From positions 1 to 64,000 of the IMG/VR virus record IMGVR_UViG_3300042863_002243: DNA of 64,000 nucleotides; one strand, written 5' to 3'. Position numbers and translations under genes: made by a program. Of the stretch, positions 1 through 9,023 are shown one piece after another. The notes under the pieces were generated by a model, which saw nothing but the letters and a program-made list of their open reading frames with translations, had not been told where the DNA came from and did not search any database. This DNA comes from a virus. How positions within the stretch are numbered: the first letter of the stretch is position 1; each line of letters starts with the position of its first letter.

Positions 1-785
1 CTTCTGTTACTACTGAGCAAATTCAAGATCTTAACAAACAATTCGGTATCGACGTAGTTTCTATGATCGAGAACGCATTGGTTAATGAGGTTTCTCAAGC
101 TATTAACAAGCACATCTTATCAAGAGGATTTGCTCTTGGATGGTCTAACCACTCTCAATTCTTCTTAACAGAGAATACAAACCTTAACTTAAACTTAGTT
201 ATTGGTGGTCCTGCTACTTATACAGTTCCTAGTTACATCGGTAAAAACGGTCAATCTTTAGGTGCTTCTGCACCAGGTCCAGTAGCTGGTCCAGCTTCAG
301 GTACTTTTGAGAACTTATCAACAGTTCAAAGAAGACTTTACAGCCGTATCTTAGCAGCTGCTAACGTGGTAGCTAATAGAGGTCGTAGAGGTCCTGGTAA
401 CTTTATCGTTACAAACTCTCAAATTGCGTCTGCATTACAAGACATCAGTCAGTTCACATTCGCTCCATTTACTAACACCCTTACTCAAAACAACGGTACA
501 TTATACCCTGTAGGTTCACTTGCTGGTATGACTGTATATGTTGATCAGAACATGTCATTCGGTGACACTAGAGTATTAGTTGGTAGAAAAGGTGCTGATG
601 ATGAGCCAGGTATGAAATTCATGCCTTACATGATGGCAGAATCAATCCAAACAATCTCTGAAGGTACTATGTCTCCTAAGATCGCGGTTAAATCTCGTTA
701 CTCTTTAGTTGAGGCTGGTCACCACCCAGAAACAATGTATTTCTGCTTCCACATTAATGTTGGAACTGCTACTGCTATTATCTAA
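1..785 (+). CDS. Major capsid protein, T4 gp23-like (5' end outside window)
   Basis: C-terminal part of the shell protein that forms the head lattice of T4-like phages. The reading frame is open from base 3, so the first in-window ATG (base 63) is internal and the gene is truncated by the window edge; about 260 residues are visible. Family features include the early SRGFALGWSNHSQFF segment, the late GRKGADDEPGMKFMPYM segment (T4 gp23 has a comparable Gly-Lys-Gly/Pro-Tyr region) and the closing KSRYSLVE stretch. A strong terminator follows directly, as expected for a very highly expressed gene. Codon use is more biased and GC slightly higher than in neighbouring genes, again consistent with high expression. 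The call rests on motif memory, not alignment; the main alternative would be a vertex protein (gp24-like) of the same fold. Confidence 0.85.
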   Translation, partial: SVTTEQIQDLNKQFGIDVVSMIENALVNEVSQAINKHILSRGFALGWSNHSQFFLTENTNLNLNLVIGGPATYTVPSYIGKNGQSLGASAPGPVAGPASGTFENLSTVQRRLYSRILAAANVVANRGRRGPGNFIVTNSQIASALQDISQFTFAPFTNTLTQNNGTLYPVGSLAGMTVYVDQNMSFGDTRVLVGRKGADDEPGMKFMPYMMAESIQTISEGTMSPKIAVKSRYSLVEAGHHPETMYFCFHINVGTATAII

Positions 786-808
786 TCGATATAACAGTAT
801 AATACTAG

Positions 809-836
809 AAAAGGTCTCTCTCGGGAGACCTTTTTC
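809..836 (+). terminator. Rho-independent terminator after the capsid gene
   Basis: Inverted repeat AAAGGTCTC / GAGACCTTT around a short loop, followed by TTTTTC. It lies about 25 bases after the capsid stop codon and separates the capsid transcript from the internal-protein genes. Confidence 0.9.
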
Positions 837-857
837 TTTGTTTCAAGGTTTAGTTGG

Positions 858-870
858 GATATATACAATA
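858..870 (+). promoter_or_regulatory. GATATATA-type start-proximal motif (late-promoter candidate)
   Basis: GATATATACAATA lies 22 bases before the ATG of the next gene and directly after a terminator. It matches a motif repeated before the first gene of many transcription units here and resembles the T4 late promoter core TATAAATA. Promoter function is inferred. Confidence 0.5.
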
Positions 871-881
871 AAAGCAAAAAT

Positions 882-1844
882 ATGTTATTCGAAAACGTAA
901 ATCAGTTTCAATCAGCTAAAAAAACATTATTAGAAAACGATAGAAACGTTCAACACACTGTAGAGATTCTTAAAAATTCTCAATTATTTTCTACACTTTC
1001 AGAGGGGGAAATAATTCTAGCAGTAACAGAATTAAACGAAGGTCTTGGTGATAGAATCATGAATTTCCTTAGCGGTGCTTTTGGTGGTGATGTAAACACT
1101 ATAAAAACTGTTCTAACGCAAATGAAAGAACAAGAACTTAAATACAATCAAGAAGAATTTGAAATATATAATGAATTCTACTCTCTTTTACAAGATCAAA
1201 AAGCTTTAGATAGAGATAAAACAAATCCTAGTTATCAAGAATTTAGTAATGATATTGCACAGTCAAGAAATGGACTAAATCAAAGAATGAAGGAACTAAA
1301 CAAAGCTCACGGCGACATTTTTGATGCTTTAGAGACAAAAGTTAAGGATCTAGTTAAAGATAGTAATAGAAAGAAAAAATACTTCAATGCACAAAGAGCA
1401 ACAGATGTATTAGAGACTAAAAATGACAGATACGATAAGATTAAAGCAGTAACAGCTAAGAGCTCTAGAAGATCTCAAGAATTAGAAGATTTCTTTGGCG
1501 TTAATGCAGAGCAAGCAAAACAAAACGTAGCTCAGGCACAGACTAAAGCAAATCAAGCTGTTAATGCACTTTCAAAAGTTGCACCAGTTGCACCAGGATC
1601 TACGCCATCAAGAGACGTATTTGTTAATGACCCAGAGAAAGGATTTTATGAAGATTTTGAACAAATATCAGGGAGTGCAGGTAAACCTGAGGATAAATTA
1701 AAAGAACTTAGACTATTAGAAAAGGCAATATTTACACATATAATGAAGGGAAATCATTCAGCAGAAACGATTGAGAATCTTAAAGACGTACACAAACAAG
1801 TTTCTGATATGATTCAATCATTAGGATCTAATGTTAATCCATAA
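882..1844 (+). CDS. Putative internal head (core) protein with coiled-coil character
   Basis: A 320-residue protein of no recognised enzyme family. The N terminus MLFENVNQFQSAKKTLLEND resembles the short leaders of T4 capsid-internal proteins and contains an LLE site. At residues 51-53 there is LNE followed by a Gly/Phe-rich segment (GLGDRIMNFLSGAFGG), which recurs in two other proteins of this window. The rest is highly charged, with long Lys/Glu/Gln-rich helices (residues about 80-230) suggesting coiled coil, then an Ala/Pro linker and a helical C-terminal domain. It lies directly downstream of the capsid gene and is followed at once by a similar gene, so packaging as a core or ejected protein is the likely role. 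That role is inference from position and leader. Confidence 0.7.
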   Translation: MLFENVNQFQSAKKTLLENDRNVQHTVEILKNSQLFSTLSEGEIILAVTELNEGLGDRIMNFLSGAFGGDVNTIKTVLTQMKEQELKYNQEEFEIYNEFYSLLQDQKALDRDKTNPSYQEFSNDIAQSRNGLNQRMKELNKAHGDIFDALETKVKDLVKDSNRKKKYFNAQRATDVLETKNDRYDKIKAVTAKSSRRSQELEDFFGVNAEQAKQNVAQAQTKANQAVNALSKVAPVAPGSTPSRDVFVNDPEKGFYEDFEQISGSAGKPEDKLKELRLLEKAIFTHIMKGNHSAETIENLKDVHKQVSDMIQSLGSNVNP

Positions 1845-1845
1845 T

Positions 1846-2718
1846 ATGAAATCAATTAAAAAATTAAACGAGTTTGGTTCTTTAAATGAAGGGATATTTT
1901 CTTCATTCTTTAAAGGCTTCGGTGGTACTCAAGGAAGAAGGGGTAAGCTTGAATCTTTACTAAAAGATATAAGAAAAGCTAGGGAAGAAGATGTTGATAG
2001 CGCTATTTCAATAGAAAAAGAAATCTGGAATATGCCTAAGGAGAATACTCCTGAATATAGATTCGCAATAACAAATCTTAATAGACAAGCTAGGACTTAT
2101 GCTTCTTTAAAAGGCCAGGAGATTAATTCTTTAATTAAGAATGCTAACAATCTCATAGAAGATAATCCTAAATTACAAGCATTTTTTAGTGCAGAGCTTG
2201 CTAAGATAGAAAAGGAAACCACAGAAAAACTTATAAAGAATATAAAGCCTTATAAAGAAAAAACATATCTGGATCAATTAAGTGCTGAGTTTGATAGACT
2301 TGTACAGGATTCAAATAAAAAATCATCAGTATACGGAGAATTTGGAGAGGGCGACGATAGAGTACCTAAAATAACTGTACCTGAAAAGGTTAGTAATGAT
2401 GTTTTAACATTCCTAGATATGTCTCCACAAGAAGCTGCTTTGCATTGTAAAAATTTAAACGATAAAGATATTGGTAATTATTACACACAAATAAAGTCTT
2501 TCTTTTATGATTTACAGTATAAGTATACTAGTGCAATAGATTCAGTAAGAGATTCAATTAAGAAAGCTCAGAAAGAAGGCCAAGATTGGATGATTCCTTC
2601 TTTTGATAAAGAAGAAATTAATATTAGATATTATATGAAAAAACCTATGGACAGGTTAAGAAATAGAATATCTACAATAGAAAAAGAAATGAAAAGTAGA
2701 AAGCATGGCTCTTATTAA
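1846..2718 (+). CDS. Putative capsid-targeted internal protein
   Basis: A 290-residue helical protein. I chose ATG 1846 over the in-frame ATG at 1831, because 1831 lies inside the upstream gene and 1846 gives a leader, MKSIKKLNEFGSLNEG, like those of its neighbours. LNE at residues 13-15 would be a prohead-protease-type hydrophobic-x-E site. The new N terminus would be GIFSSFFKGFGG, close to segments in the genes at 882 and 10005. The body is Lys/Glu-rich and lacks recognised catalytic motifs. The gene starts two bases after the upstream stop and overlaps the next gene by 14 bases, so it is part of one operon behind the capsid gene. Function is unknown beyond probable packaging in the head. 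Confidence 0.7.
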   Translation: MKSIKKLNEFGSLNEGIFSSFFKGFGGTQGRRGKLESLLKDIRKAREEDVDSAISIEKEIWNMPKENTPEYRFAITNLNRQARTYASLKGQEINSLIKNANNLIEDNPKLQAFFSAELAKIEKETTEKLIKNIKPYKEKTYLDQLSAEFDRLVQDSNKKSSVYGEFGEGDDRVPKITVPEKVSNDVLTFLDMSPQEAALHCKNLNDKDIGNYYTQIKSFFYDLQYKYTSAIDSVRDSIKKAQKEGQDWMIPSFDKEEINIRYYMKKPMDRLRNRISTIEKEMKSRKHGSY

Positions 2719-2989
2719 ATTAAAGAATTTTGTTACAGAACAAGAATCTGCTCAACAAAAAGGTAAAGATCTACAGGTTAAAACCACTGCAGAAAAAGAG
2801 ATGCTAGAGATTAATAAAAAGATTTCTGAAATAGATCTTGCAATAGCAAATCTTATAAAAAGAGAACAAGACGGTACTCTTAAAAAAAGTGATTCTATTA
2901 GCCAGCAAGCATTAGAGTTACAGAAGAAGGTTGCAGAAATGCAAAAGAAATCAGTAGCACAGAAAAAGATGGAAAGTCTTGAAAAATAA
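2705..2989 (+). CDS. Small coiled-coil protein with capsid-targeting-like leader
   Basis: A 94-residue protein beginning MALIKLKNFVTEQES, with VTE as possible processing site. Most of the remainder is one Lys/Glu/Gln-rich helix (residues 20-94), probably a coiled coil. It overlaps the end of the preceding gene by 14 bases and is the last gene before a promoter-like TATAAATA motif. Small size and high charge fit a scaffold/core component or packaged internal protein. No family is recognised. Confidence 0.65.
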   Translation: MALIKLKNFVTEQESAQQKGKDLQVKTTAEKEMLEINKKISEIDLAIANLIKREQDGTLKKSDSISQQALELQKKVAEMQKKSVAQKKMESLEK

Positions 2990-2990
2990 G

Positions 2991-3001
2991 ATATATAAAT
3001 A
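2991..3001 (+). promoter_or_regulatory. TATAAATA late-promoter-like motif
   Basis: Exact TATAAATA, the T4 late promoter core, at 2994-3001, embedded in GATATATAAATA and 12 bases before the ATG at 3013. This is the best match to the T4 consensus noticed in the window. Confidence 0.6.
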
Positions 3002-3012
3002 AAAATTATAAA

Positions 3013-3546
3013 ATGAGAAATCAATACTTAGGATATAATCCAGTTTTTGAATCACTATCACAACAAGCTAGGAAATATACAAATGTTCATATTAATGAAG
3101 ATGCAATTGCATACGAAGGTGAAAAATCACAAAAGTATTTAAAGCTTATAATAGATAATATTAGTAGCAGAATAATTACATTCACTGCTTCTATACCAGA
3201 AAAAAAATTAAGGGATTCAGTATTAGCTATAATAGATCAGGGTTACAAAACTCTATCAACTTCAGCTCCTGCTAATTTAGATGCTTTAATAGCTTCTATG
3301 AGGGGTTTATTTGACGAAGCTTATACAGAAGTTGGCGGTTCTTCTTCTAAGGATAAATTAGTTCCTATTTACGATAAAGTAAAAGAGGGAATGGAATTAT
3401 TAATGAAGGCTTATGAAAATTTAAAGAAAAAATACCCTTCGGAAATGAGTCAACCAGCATCTTTAACGAATTGTATTGGTTATTTAAAATCTTCTATAAC
3501 TAGCTTTAATACTACATTAGAAGAACTAAAGAAAAAAGCAGTATAA
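3013..3546 (+). CDS. Putative internal head protein
   Basis: A 177-residue, mostly helical protein without a recognised domain. The N terminus MRNQYLGYNPVFESLSQQ has an aromatic leader and an FES site, and a second INE lies near residue 30, both loosely like prohead-protease sites. It has its own TATAAATA motif immediately upstream and is followed 26 bases later by another gene of the same type. Its location in the capsid-proximal block suggests a packaged or core protein; evidence for function is positional only. Confidence 0.6.
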   Translation: MRNQYLGYNPVFESLSQQARKYTNVHINEDAIAYEGEKSQKYLKLIIDNISSRIITFTASIPEKKLRDSVLAIIDQGYKTLSTSAPANLDALIASMRGLFDEAYTEVGGSSSKDKLVPIYDKVKEGMELLMKAYENLKKKYPSEMSQPASLTNCIGYLKSSITSFNTTLEELKKKAV

Positions 3547-3572
3547 AAAAATAATATTAAATAAAAAATAAA

Positions 3573-5519
3573 ATGCTAAGCAAAAAATTTATATCATTAC
3601 TCGAAAGCATGAAATCACCTCATAATGAAATGTATGAGGACAGAGATGAAAGAGTAGAAAGAAGAGAGGAAAGAAGAAGAGAGCGAAGAGAAGATAAATT
3701 CGGAGTATCTACTAGTAGCACTGACGGTACTACTACAGAGGTCGAAGGGGATACAGATTTTAAAATTAGACCTTTTATTAGAGCAGTTGATCAATTAAAA
3801 TCTCAAGTTCAATCTGAAATTTTTAATATTGATCAGACAATAAAAAACAGAGAATCTGGATCACAAAGTGCTTCCACTTATAAAACAAAATTTAATGCTA
3901 TTTTAGAAATAATTTTAAAAATTGTTTCTAAGGTTGATCTAATAAAAGATAAGGAAGGAAGAAATCTTGAAGCAAATGATTTAGCTGAAATTAAAATCTT
4001 TAGAGGTCTTTATACTACAGCTTCTAATGATTTTCTTGCTGCACAGAAAGAATGGTCAGAAAAAAAATTAGAGGCTGATACTAAATATCTTTCAGATCTT
4101 AAAGACACAGACACCAATAACTTTATTATTGGTGCTAATAAAGCATTTGACGAAGCTAAAGCTATGTTAAACGATCTTATAAGAAATTCTCAATCCGCAG
4201 GATCTAGTGGATCTTCAGGATCTTCAGGAACATCAGGATCAACAGATATTGCAACAGGCGACACAATTAAAGGCGGTAAATACGCTAAAGATTCTAAAGA
4301 AGGTAAGATAGTTATAGCGGTTAAGAAAACTATCTATACTAAATTTAAAAAATATAAATCGTTATCTGATACTAATGACTGGAAGGTGGTTTATAAAGCT
4401 GGTGTAGATAATGTATCTGGTACTTTATTAGCTAACACACAGGCAGTAATAAAATTAGTAAAATTAGGACTTGCTACTAAAGAGGCACCAGAATTAAAAT
4501 CAGACAAAACAGGTGATATTACTCCAGCATTTATTGCTGCAATAAATAAGATATCAGAGGGTAAAGAAAATACATCCGGTAGATTAATAACATTCGAAAA
4601 TTTTATTAAAAATAAAATAAACGAACAATTTGACGAGGAAGCGGTAAAAACTTCTATAGCTAGTGGAAGTAGTTCATCTTCTTCTTCTAATAATTCAGGA
4701 AGTAATACCAAACCTAAAACAGAGAAACCTAAAGTTCCCACACAAGAATATAATTCAACAGGTTTTGATAATGAGACAGATGGAAATGAATTCAGAGCAT
4801 GGGTTATTAAAACACATAAAGAATGGGCAGAAACTAATGATTTATGGGCTCAAGGACCTAAAGATAACAGACTCATAAGAAAAGCTTTTAGTCAATTTGG
4901 AGCAGATTATGCTAAAACTAAAGAGGCACCAGCAGAGGTTAAAACTGTAGCAAAATTAACTCTTTCTCAATTGCAGCAAATAGTAACATCAATAAAAGCA
5001 AGCGGAGCTAAGGCAGAAATAAAAGTAACAACTGAAGAGGGAAATCCTTATGTCTTTTGGTGGAGAGGAAAAGAATATGGTCATATATTTACTAATTTTA
5101 GACTTACGTTTGTTTCTTCTTCAGGAAAGAAATTTAATGGAACATATGCTACAGGGGGAAATATTAAATTTGATAACGGAAAAACCATTACACTTAAAGA
5201 TTTTGTATTAGGAAACGCATCATTTAAAATCTCTGGCGAAAAACCTGAAGTTGCTCAATCCAAGAAAGCTTTTGTTGCTAGTTCAGGAGATGGTTATGTT
5301 AACGTGAGATCTGGAGCATTCGCAGATACCAAAGGAGGAAACGCGAACTTAATCTATAAGCATACCGATAAGTCTAAGCAAATAGGTGTAGTTGTATCTA
5401 GTCAAGTAACTAAAAGCTCTAAAATTGGAGACAAGACTTGGTACAAAGTACAATTTCCTACAAAAATGTCAGGGCAGGAATTCGGATACGTTAGATCTGA
5501 CACTGTTGATCTAAAATAA
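3573..5519 (+). CDS. Large capsid-targeted protein with Ser/Gly linkers and C-terminal SH3b-like domain
   Basis: A 648-residue protein. The leader MLSKKFISLLESMKS ends in LLE, as in T4-type capsid-targeting peptides. Next comes a very charged Arg/Glu stretch (about residues 22-43), a helical domain (60-205), a low-complexity GSSGSSGSSGTSGS linker (about 210-225), a second domain (240-360), another Ser-rich linker (365-385), a mixed region, and a C-terminal bacterial SH3-like module (about 565-648, with GYVNVRSGAF near its start and TWYKVQF near its end). SH3b modules commonly bind cell-wall peptides, so after ejection this protein could act at the envelope; a structural role is equally possible. 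No catalytic residues were identified. It is the last gene of the capsid-proximal block. Confidence 0.65.
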   Translation: MLSKKFISLLESMKSPHNEMYEDRDERVERREERRRERREDKFGVSTSSTDGTTTEVEGDTDFKIRPFIRAVDQLKSQVQSEIFNIDQTIKNRESGSQSASTYKTKFNAILEIILKIVSKVDLIKDKEGRNLEANDLAEIKIFRGLYTTASNDFLAAQKEWSEKKLEADTKYLSDLKDTDTNNFIIGANKAFDEAKAMLNDLIRNSQSAGSSGSSGSSGTSGSTDIATGDTIKGGKYAKDSKEGKIVIAVKKTIYTKFKKYKSLSDTNDWKVVYKAGVDNVSGTLLANTQAVIKLVKLGLATKEAPELKSDKTGDITPAFIAAINKISEGKENTSGRLITFENFIKNKINEQFDEEAVKTSIASGSSSSSSSNNSGSNTKPKTEKPKVPTQEYNSTGFDNETDGNEFRAWVIKTHKEWAETNDLWAQGPKDNRLIRKAFSQFGADYAKTKEAPAEVKTVAKLTLSQLQQIVTSIKASGAKAEIKVTTEEGNPYVFWWRGKEYGHIFTNFRLTFVSSSGKKFNGTYATGGNIKFDNGKTITLKDFVLGNASFKISGEKPEVAQSKKAFVASSGDGYVNVRSGAFADTKGGNANLIYKHTDKSKQIGVVVSSQVTKSSKIGDKTWYKVQFPTKMSGQEFGYVRSDTVDLK

Positions 5520-5532
5520 TCGAAATTTTACT

Positions 5533-5550
5533 TATATTTGGGGTATAATC
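5533..5550 (+). promoter_or_regulatory. Promoter-like TATATTTG / GGTATAAT region
   Basis: TATATTTG at 5533-5540 matches the TAnnTTTG -10 element described for Bacteroidota housekeeping promoters, and GGGTATAAT follows immediately. It lies in the intergenic gap before the kinase-like gene. Which element is used, if any, cannot be decided from sequence alone. Confidence 0.35.
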
Positions 5551-5564
5551 ATAAACAAAAGATT

Positions 5565-6101
5565 ATGCCCCTTATTATTGTAGAAGGTTCTAGAAAATCT
5601 GGTAAGTCTTATCTTATATCAAAGCAGACTGATTTTCCTGTTTTCAAATTTGATTTTAATTCTAATTTCTCAACATGGGATTTTGGTAAACAATCAGAAG
5701 ATATTCATTGGTTTGGTCTAGGGAAAGAAGTTATGCTTCACGAATTAAACTCGTCCGGATTTCTAGAAGAAATGGTAGTTGATAGAGGAATATTAACAAA
5801 CTCTGTCTGGGGTGTATTTCAAGGAAGAGTCACAAAGACCCAAGCAGAACAAGATCTTATAAATTTTCATAAACGAGGTCTATTTAAAAATGTAAGAATC
5901 TTAGTAGTCGAAGGAGAATGGAATCAATCAAGAACTAAAGATATTTGGGATAATGACGACTCTAGAGCAGAAGAAGAAAGGGTTCTTTTTAGATCGTTTT
6001 CTTTGCTTCTAAAGGACTTAGGAGTAGACATAAGGTCTTTCACTAATAACTTTGATTTGGAGTCAGTAGTACGCTTTAAAAACGAAATTAGAAAGAATTA
6101 A
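5565..6101 (+). CDS. P-loop nucleotide kinase-like protein
   Basis: A 178-residue P-loop NTPase from ATG 5565; an in-frame TTG at 5538 lies within the promoter-like sequence and is less likely. The Walker A motif GSRKSGKS is at about residues 8-15, right after a beta-strand (PLIIVEG), as in thymidylate kinase, dNMP kinase and polynucleotide kinase folds. A conserved-looking VVDRG segment may hold the Walker B/DR element. The Arg-rich mid-section and DNDDSRAEEE segment could form the lid. It is followed two bases after its stop by the asparagine synthetase gene, so the pair is probably co-transcribed. The substrate (nucleotide, polynucleotide or small molecule) cannot be assigned. Confidence 0.65.
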   Translation: MPLIIVEGSRKSGKSYLISKQTDFPVFKFDFNSNFSTWDFGKQSEDIHWFGLGKEVMLHELNSSGFLEEMVVDRGILTNSVWGVFQGRVTKTQAEQDLINFHKRGLFKNVRILVVEGEWNQSRTKDIWDNDDSRAEEERVLFRSFSLLLKDLGVDIRSFTNNFDLESVVRFKNEIRKN

Positions 6102-6103
6102 AT

Positions 6104-7516
6104 ATGTGTGGAATTTTAGTAGCAAAAAGACCAAGTGAGCAAAGAATATTATCCATAGCTCACAGAGGAATAGAACACAGTACAGTTTATAAAGACGACT
6201 TATGCCTAGTACACCACAGACTACCAATTCAAACAGTAGATGGTGATAGTTGGTCACAGCCAATACAAATTGGAGAAGACCGATGGTTATTGTTCAATGG
6301 AGAGATCTTTAATTACGGAGATTTTGAATCTGACACAGCATATTTACAAAATCTATTCAGTTCTTTTAATTTTGGAAGTGTTGGTATGCTACAAGCTTTA
6401 TTTGAACCACATATTGTTGCATGGGATGGCTTTTGGGCTATAACATTAGTTGACACTAAGAAAAGAGAAATATTTGCTTTCACAGATCCATTAGGAAAAA
6501 AATCCCTATACAGAAACGATTCGGGGGAAATATGTTCAGAAATAAAAGGACTATTTGAACCAGGAGAGAATTTACAGATTGACGAATCATTTTTTAGTGG
6601 TGTTGTAAAATTTGGATATCTTCCTAATGCACAGACACCTATAGCAAATGTTAAAAAATTAGAACCAAATAGATTCTACAGATGGAGTTTAGATCATCCA
6701 ATAAAAGTGGAGGTTTCAGATCCTTATTATAATTTTCATTATTTTGATGCGGGACTAAGAACATATGATGATCGATGTGATTGGCTTTTTGAAAAGATGG
6801 AAAAATCTGTAGGAGCTAGACTACTATCCAAAAACTACCCTACATCTCTACTTTTATCAGGCGGATTAGATTCTGCAATAATTGCGGGGCTTTTATTAAA
6901 GCTAGATGCTGATGTTGATTTCTATTCTATTTCTAATGGAGAAGATGAGAAGTATGTAAAAGATTGTGAGTACTACTGGGATATAGAATCTAAAAGGCTG
7001 AACTATTCAATTGATTTAGAAAGTGAAGAAGGTCAAAAAAATCTGAAAGAGATCTATAAAAAATGGAATGAATCACCAGTTGATATGGGTAGTGTGGTTC
7101 CTCAATATCATTTATTTGATGCTATCAAAAAAGGATCTAATACGAGGATTGTAATATCTGGGGATGGAGCAGATGAATTATTTGGAGGATATAGAAGAAT
7201 TAATGAATATGATTCACAGCAATCTGATATCTTTCACGAATTATCTTATTATCATTTACCAAGACTAGATAAGTTATCTATGGCTCATACACTAGAATTA
7301 AGAAGTCCTTTCTTAAATCATGATATTGTGAGATTTGCTTTGAGTCTTCCTTTTGAAGAAAGAAAGAATAAGAAAATTCTTAAAGACACATTCAAAGGAC
7401 TAGTACCAGATTCAGTTATAGAAAGAAGCAAATTAGCTCTTAAGAATACAAAGATTGTTGAGAATCAAATAGAATACAGAAAAGATATAGTTAAATTATA
7501 TCTAGGAGATTTATAA
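6104..7516 (+). CDS. asnB: Glutamine-dependent asparagine synthetase (AsnB-like)
   Basis: A 470-residue class II amidotransferase. Cys2 of the MCGI start is the N-terminal nucleophile that releases ammonia from glutamine. NGEIFNY and the DPLGKKSLY segment complete the glutaminase domain (about 1-190). The synthetase domain carries the pyrophosphate loop SGGLDS (near residue 252) and SGDGADELFGGYRR, the region that shapes the aspartyl-AMP site. It is shorter than bacterial AsnB (about 550 residues), mainly by compact loops. Known activity of the family is ATP-dependent amidation of aspartate; relatives amidate sugars or peptides. Here it lies between capsid genes and an ATP-grasp ligase, so it may amidate a phage product rather than only supply asparagine. 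Convergent with the ligase gene, overlapping it by 6 bases. Confidence 0.88.
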   Translation: MCGILVAKRPSEQRILSIAHRGIEHSTVYKDDLCLVHHRLPIQTVDGDSWSQPIQIGEDRWLLFNGEIFNYGDFESDTAYLQNLFSSFNFGSVGMLQALFEPHIVAWDGFWAITLVDTKKREIFAFTDPLGKKSLYRNDSGEICSEIKGLFEPGENLQIDESFFSGVVKFGYLPNAQTPIANVKKLEPNRFYRWSLDHPIKVEVSDPYYNFHYFDAGLRTYDDRCDWLFEKMEKSVGARLLSKNYPTSLLLSGGLDSAIIAGLLLKLDADVDFYSISNGEDEKYVKDCEYYWDIESKRLNYSIDLESEEGQKNLKEIYKKWNESPVDMGSVVPQYHLFDAIKKGSNTRIVISGDGADELFGGYRRINEYDSQQSDIFHELSYYHLPRLDKLSMAHTLELRSPFLNHDIVRFALSLPFEERKNKKILKDTFKGLVPDSVIERSKLALKNTKIVENQIEYRKDIVKLYLGDL

Positions 7517-9007
7517 AACTTCTTCTTCGCTATTTCCGTTAGCTTTTATCACTTTAACACCTGCTATTGGATCTCCTTTAGCATCTTTAGGTGAATAACC
7601 TTTAGGTCTATCACTAATAACAAAATCTTCAGAAGGATCTACAATAAGACCAGCAGAACTTAAGAAATCTCTATTAAGTAATAAAGGTGTACTTTTTTCT
7701 GTTCTATCTACTAATGAGAATTTAACTTTCTTGTAAACTATACCATTAAAATCAACATCAAGATTAACTACAGATCTGTGGTGTATTTTTTCACCTACCT
7801 CTGCTCTAGATTGACCTATAATTTTATTTACAAATTCTTGATTTCCTAATTTCCAGTGTACGCTTCCGTCTGTTTCTTCAATAGAGTCAGCGTGTAAAGA
7901 ACAAGAGTTAGCTCCATTTCCTGTATCAAGTTTACCAACAAAAGTACCAACCCCTGAAATAGTAACCATCTCTCTAAATCCTGCAATTTTTTTAGGTTTA
8001 ACCCAATTCTTTTTATCTAATAAGAAATCCAATACCATATCAGTTACTGGTATATTCGTTGTTTTTTCTATTCCTGTAGTACCTGGGGAAGCGTTAACTT
8101 CAAGTACATAAGGTTTATTTTCTCTGTTTTTTTCTACAATAATATCTACTCCACACCATAGACATCCAGTAGCTTTTGCTGATTCAATTGCTATTCTTTC
8201 AATCTCCGGAGAAAGCTCTACTGTTTCTGTGTCACCACCTAGTGAGAAGTTAGTTCTAAAATCACCTTCAATTTTGATTCTTTTCATTGCTGCAATGACT
8301 TTGTACTCTCTTCCAGACATACCATCAGATTCAGCAATTACATGTATTCTAAGGTCGTATTCAGCATCAATCTTTTCTTGTAAAACAATCTCAGTATCTG
8401 GTGACAAATACCATAATGCTTGAAGGGTAGATACCAATGAAGGTCTTGAATCTATCATAAAAACTCCGATACCTTTAGTACCTGATAGGAATTTACAGAC
8501 AACTGGATAAGTTCCACCAACATCTTCTAAAGCTTTATCTATATCAGCCTCTGATGATATAAGAGCAGTCTTAGGAACAGGTATTTTTGCTAATTGTAAT
8601 TTTCTAGTGGTTTGTAATTTATCTTCACACATGATAACAGAATCATAGGAGTTCACACACGGAAATCCTAAATCTTCCATTTTCTTAAAAAATCCTTTAG
8701 CTGCATTGTTTTTTATAGCAGATCTTCTTGTAAGAACCACCGTTCTATCTAAATAAATTTCTTGTTGTTTTCCTCCTCTACTTGATATTAAAAAAGTTCC
8801 TTTAGTTGTTTTTTGTATAGATCCTTTTTCTGTGTCTATAATTATACACCTAACCCCTCTTTCTTCACAGATTTTCATTATTTTATCTGTGCTTGGTGCA
8901 TTTTTTAAACTCCTACCTAACTTTGTGGTAAGGATTACTACTGTCAAGGGCCTTTCTTTTCCTTTTACGCCTTTAAAAACAAACTTTTCTAATAGAGGGA
9001 TATCCAT
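7511..9007 (-). CDS. RimK-like ATP-grasp ligase fused to RimB-like retropepsin domain
   Basis: A 498-residue two-domain protein. Residues about 20-330 form a RimK-type ATP-grasp ligase: the CKFLSGTKGIGVFM Gly loop, the QEKIDAEYDLRIHVI strand, and the metal-binding VLEVNASPG motif. RimK enzymes add glutamate (or related amino acids) to protein C termini or small acceptors using ATP. Residues about 342-475 resemble the retropepsin-like RimB/'ATP-dependent zinc protease' family: GKLDTGNGANSCSLHA carries the Asp-Thr-Gly triad with Asp near residue 361. The two activities are separate neighbouring genes in many bacteria; here they are fused. The adjacent upstream minus-strand gene encodes a protein made largely of Glu/Asp, a plausible acceptor. 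A GATATATA-like motif lies 12 bases upstream of the ATG. Confidence 0.85.
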   Translation of the reverse strand: MDIPLLEKFVFKGVKGKERPLTVVILTTKLGRSLKNAPSTDKIMKICEERGVRCIIIDTEKGSIQKTTKGTFLISSRGGKQQEIYLDRTVVLTRRSAIKNNAAKGFFKKMEDLGFPCVNSYDSVIMCEDKLQTTRKLQLAKIPVPKTALISSEADIDKALEDVGGTYPVVCKFLSGTKGIGVFMIDSRPSLVSTLQALWYLSPDTEIVLQEKIDAEYDLRIHVIAESDGMSGREYKVIAAMKRIKIEGDFRTNFSLGGDTETVELSPEIERIAIESAKATGCLWCGVDIIVEKNRENKPYVLEVNASPGTTGIEKTTNIPVTDMVLDFLLDKKNWVKPKKIAGFREMVTISGVGTFVGKLDTGNGANSCSLHADSIEETDGSVHWKLGNQEFVNKIIGQSRAEVGEKIHHRSVVNLDVDFNGIVYKKVKFSLVDRTEKSTPLLLNRDFLSSAGLIVDPSEDFVISDRPKGYSPKDAKGDPIAGVKVIKANGNSEEEVL

Positions 9008-9010
9008 ACC

Positions 9011-9021
9011 AATATATATCT
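9011..9021 (-). promoter_or_regulatory. GATATATA-type motif before the ATP-grasp gene
   Basis: Read on the minus strand, AGATATATATTGG ends about 8-12 bases before the ATG at 9007, the same arrangement as before other first genes in the window. It separates this gene from the terminator of the gene behind it. Confidence 0.45.
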
Positions 9022-9023
9022 GT

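Noticed and set aside
4391-4741. Minus-strand open frame of 116 codons
   Set aside because: Lies wholly within the 648-residue plus-strand gene, with no start context or family resemblance.
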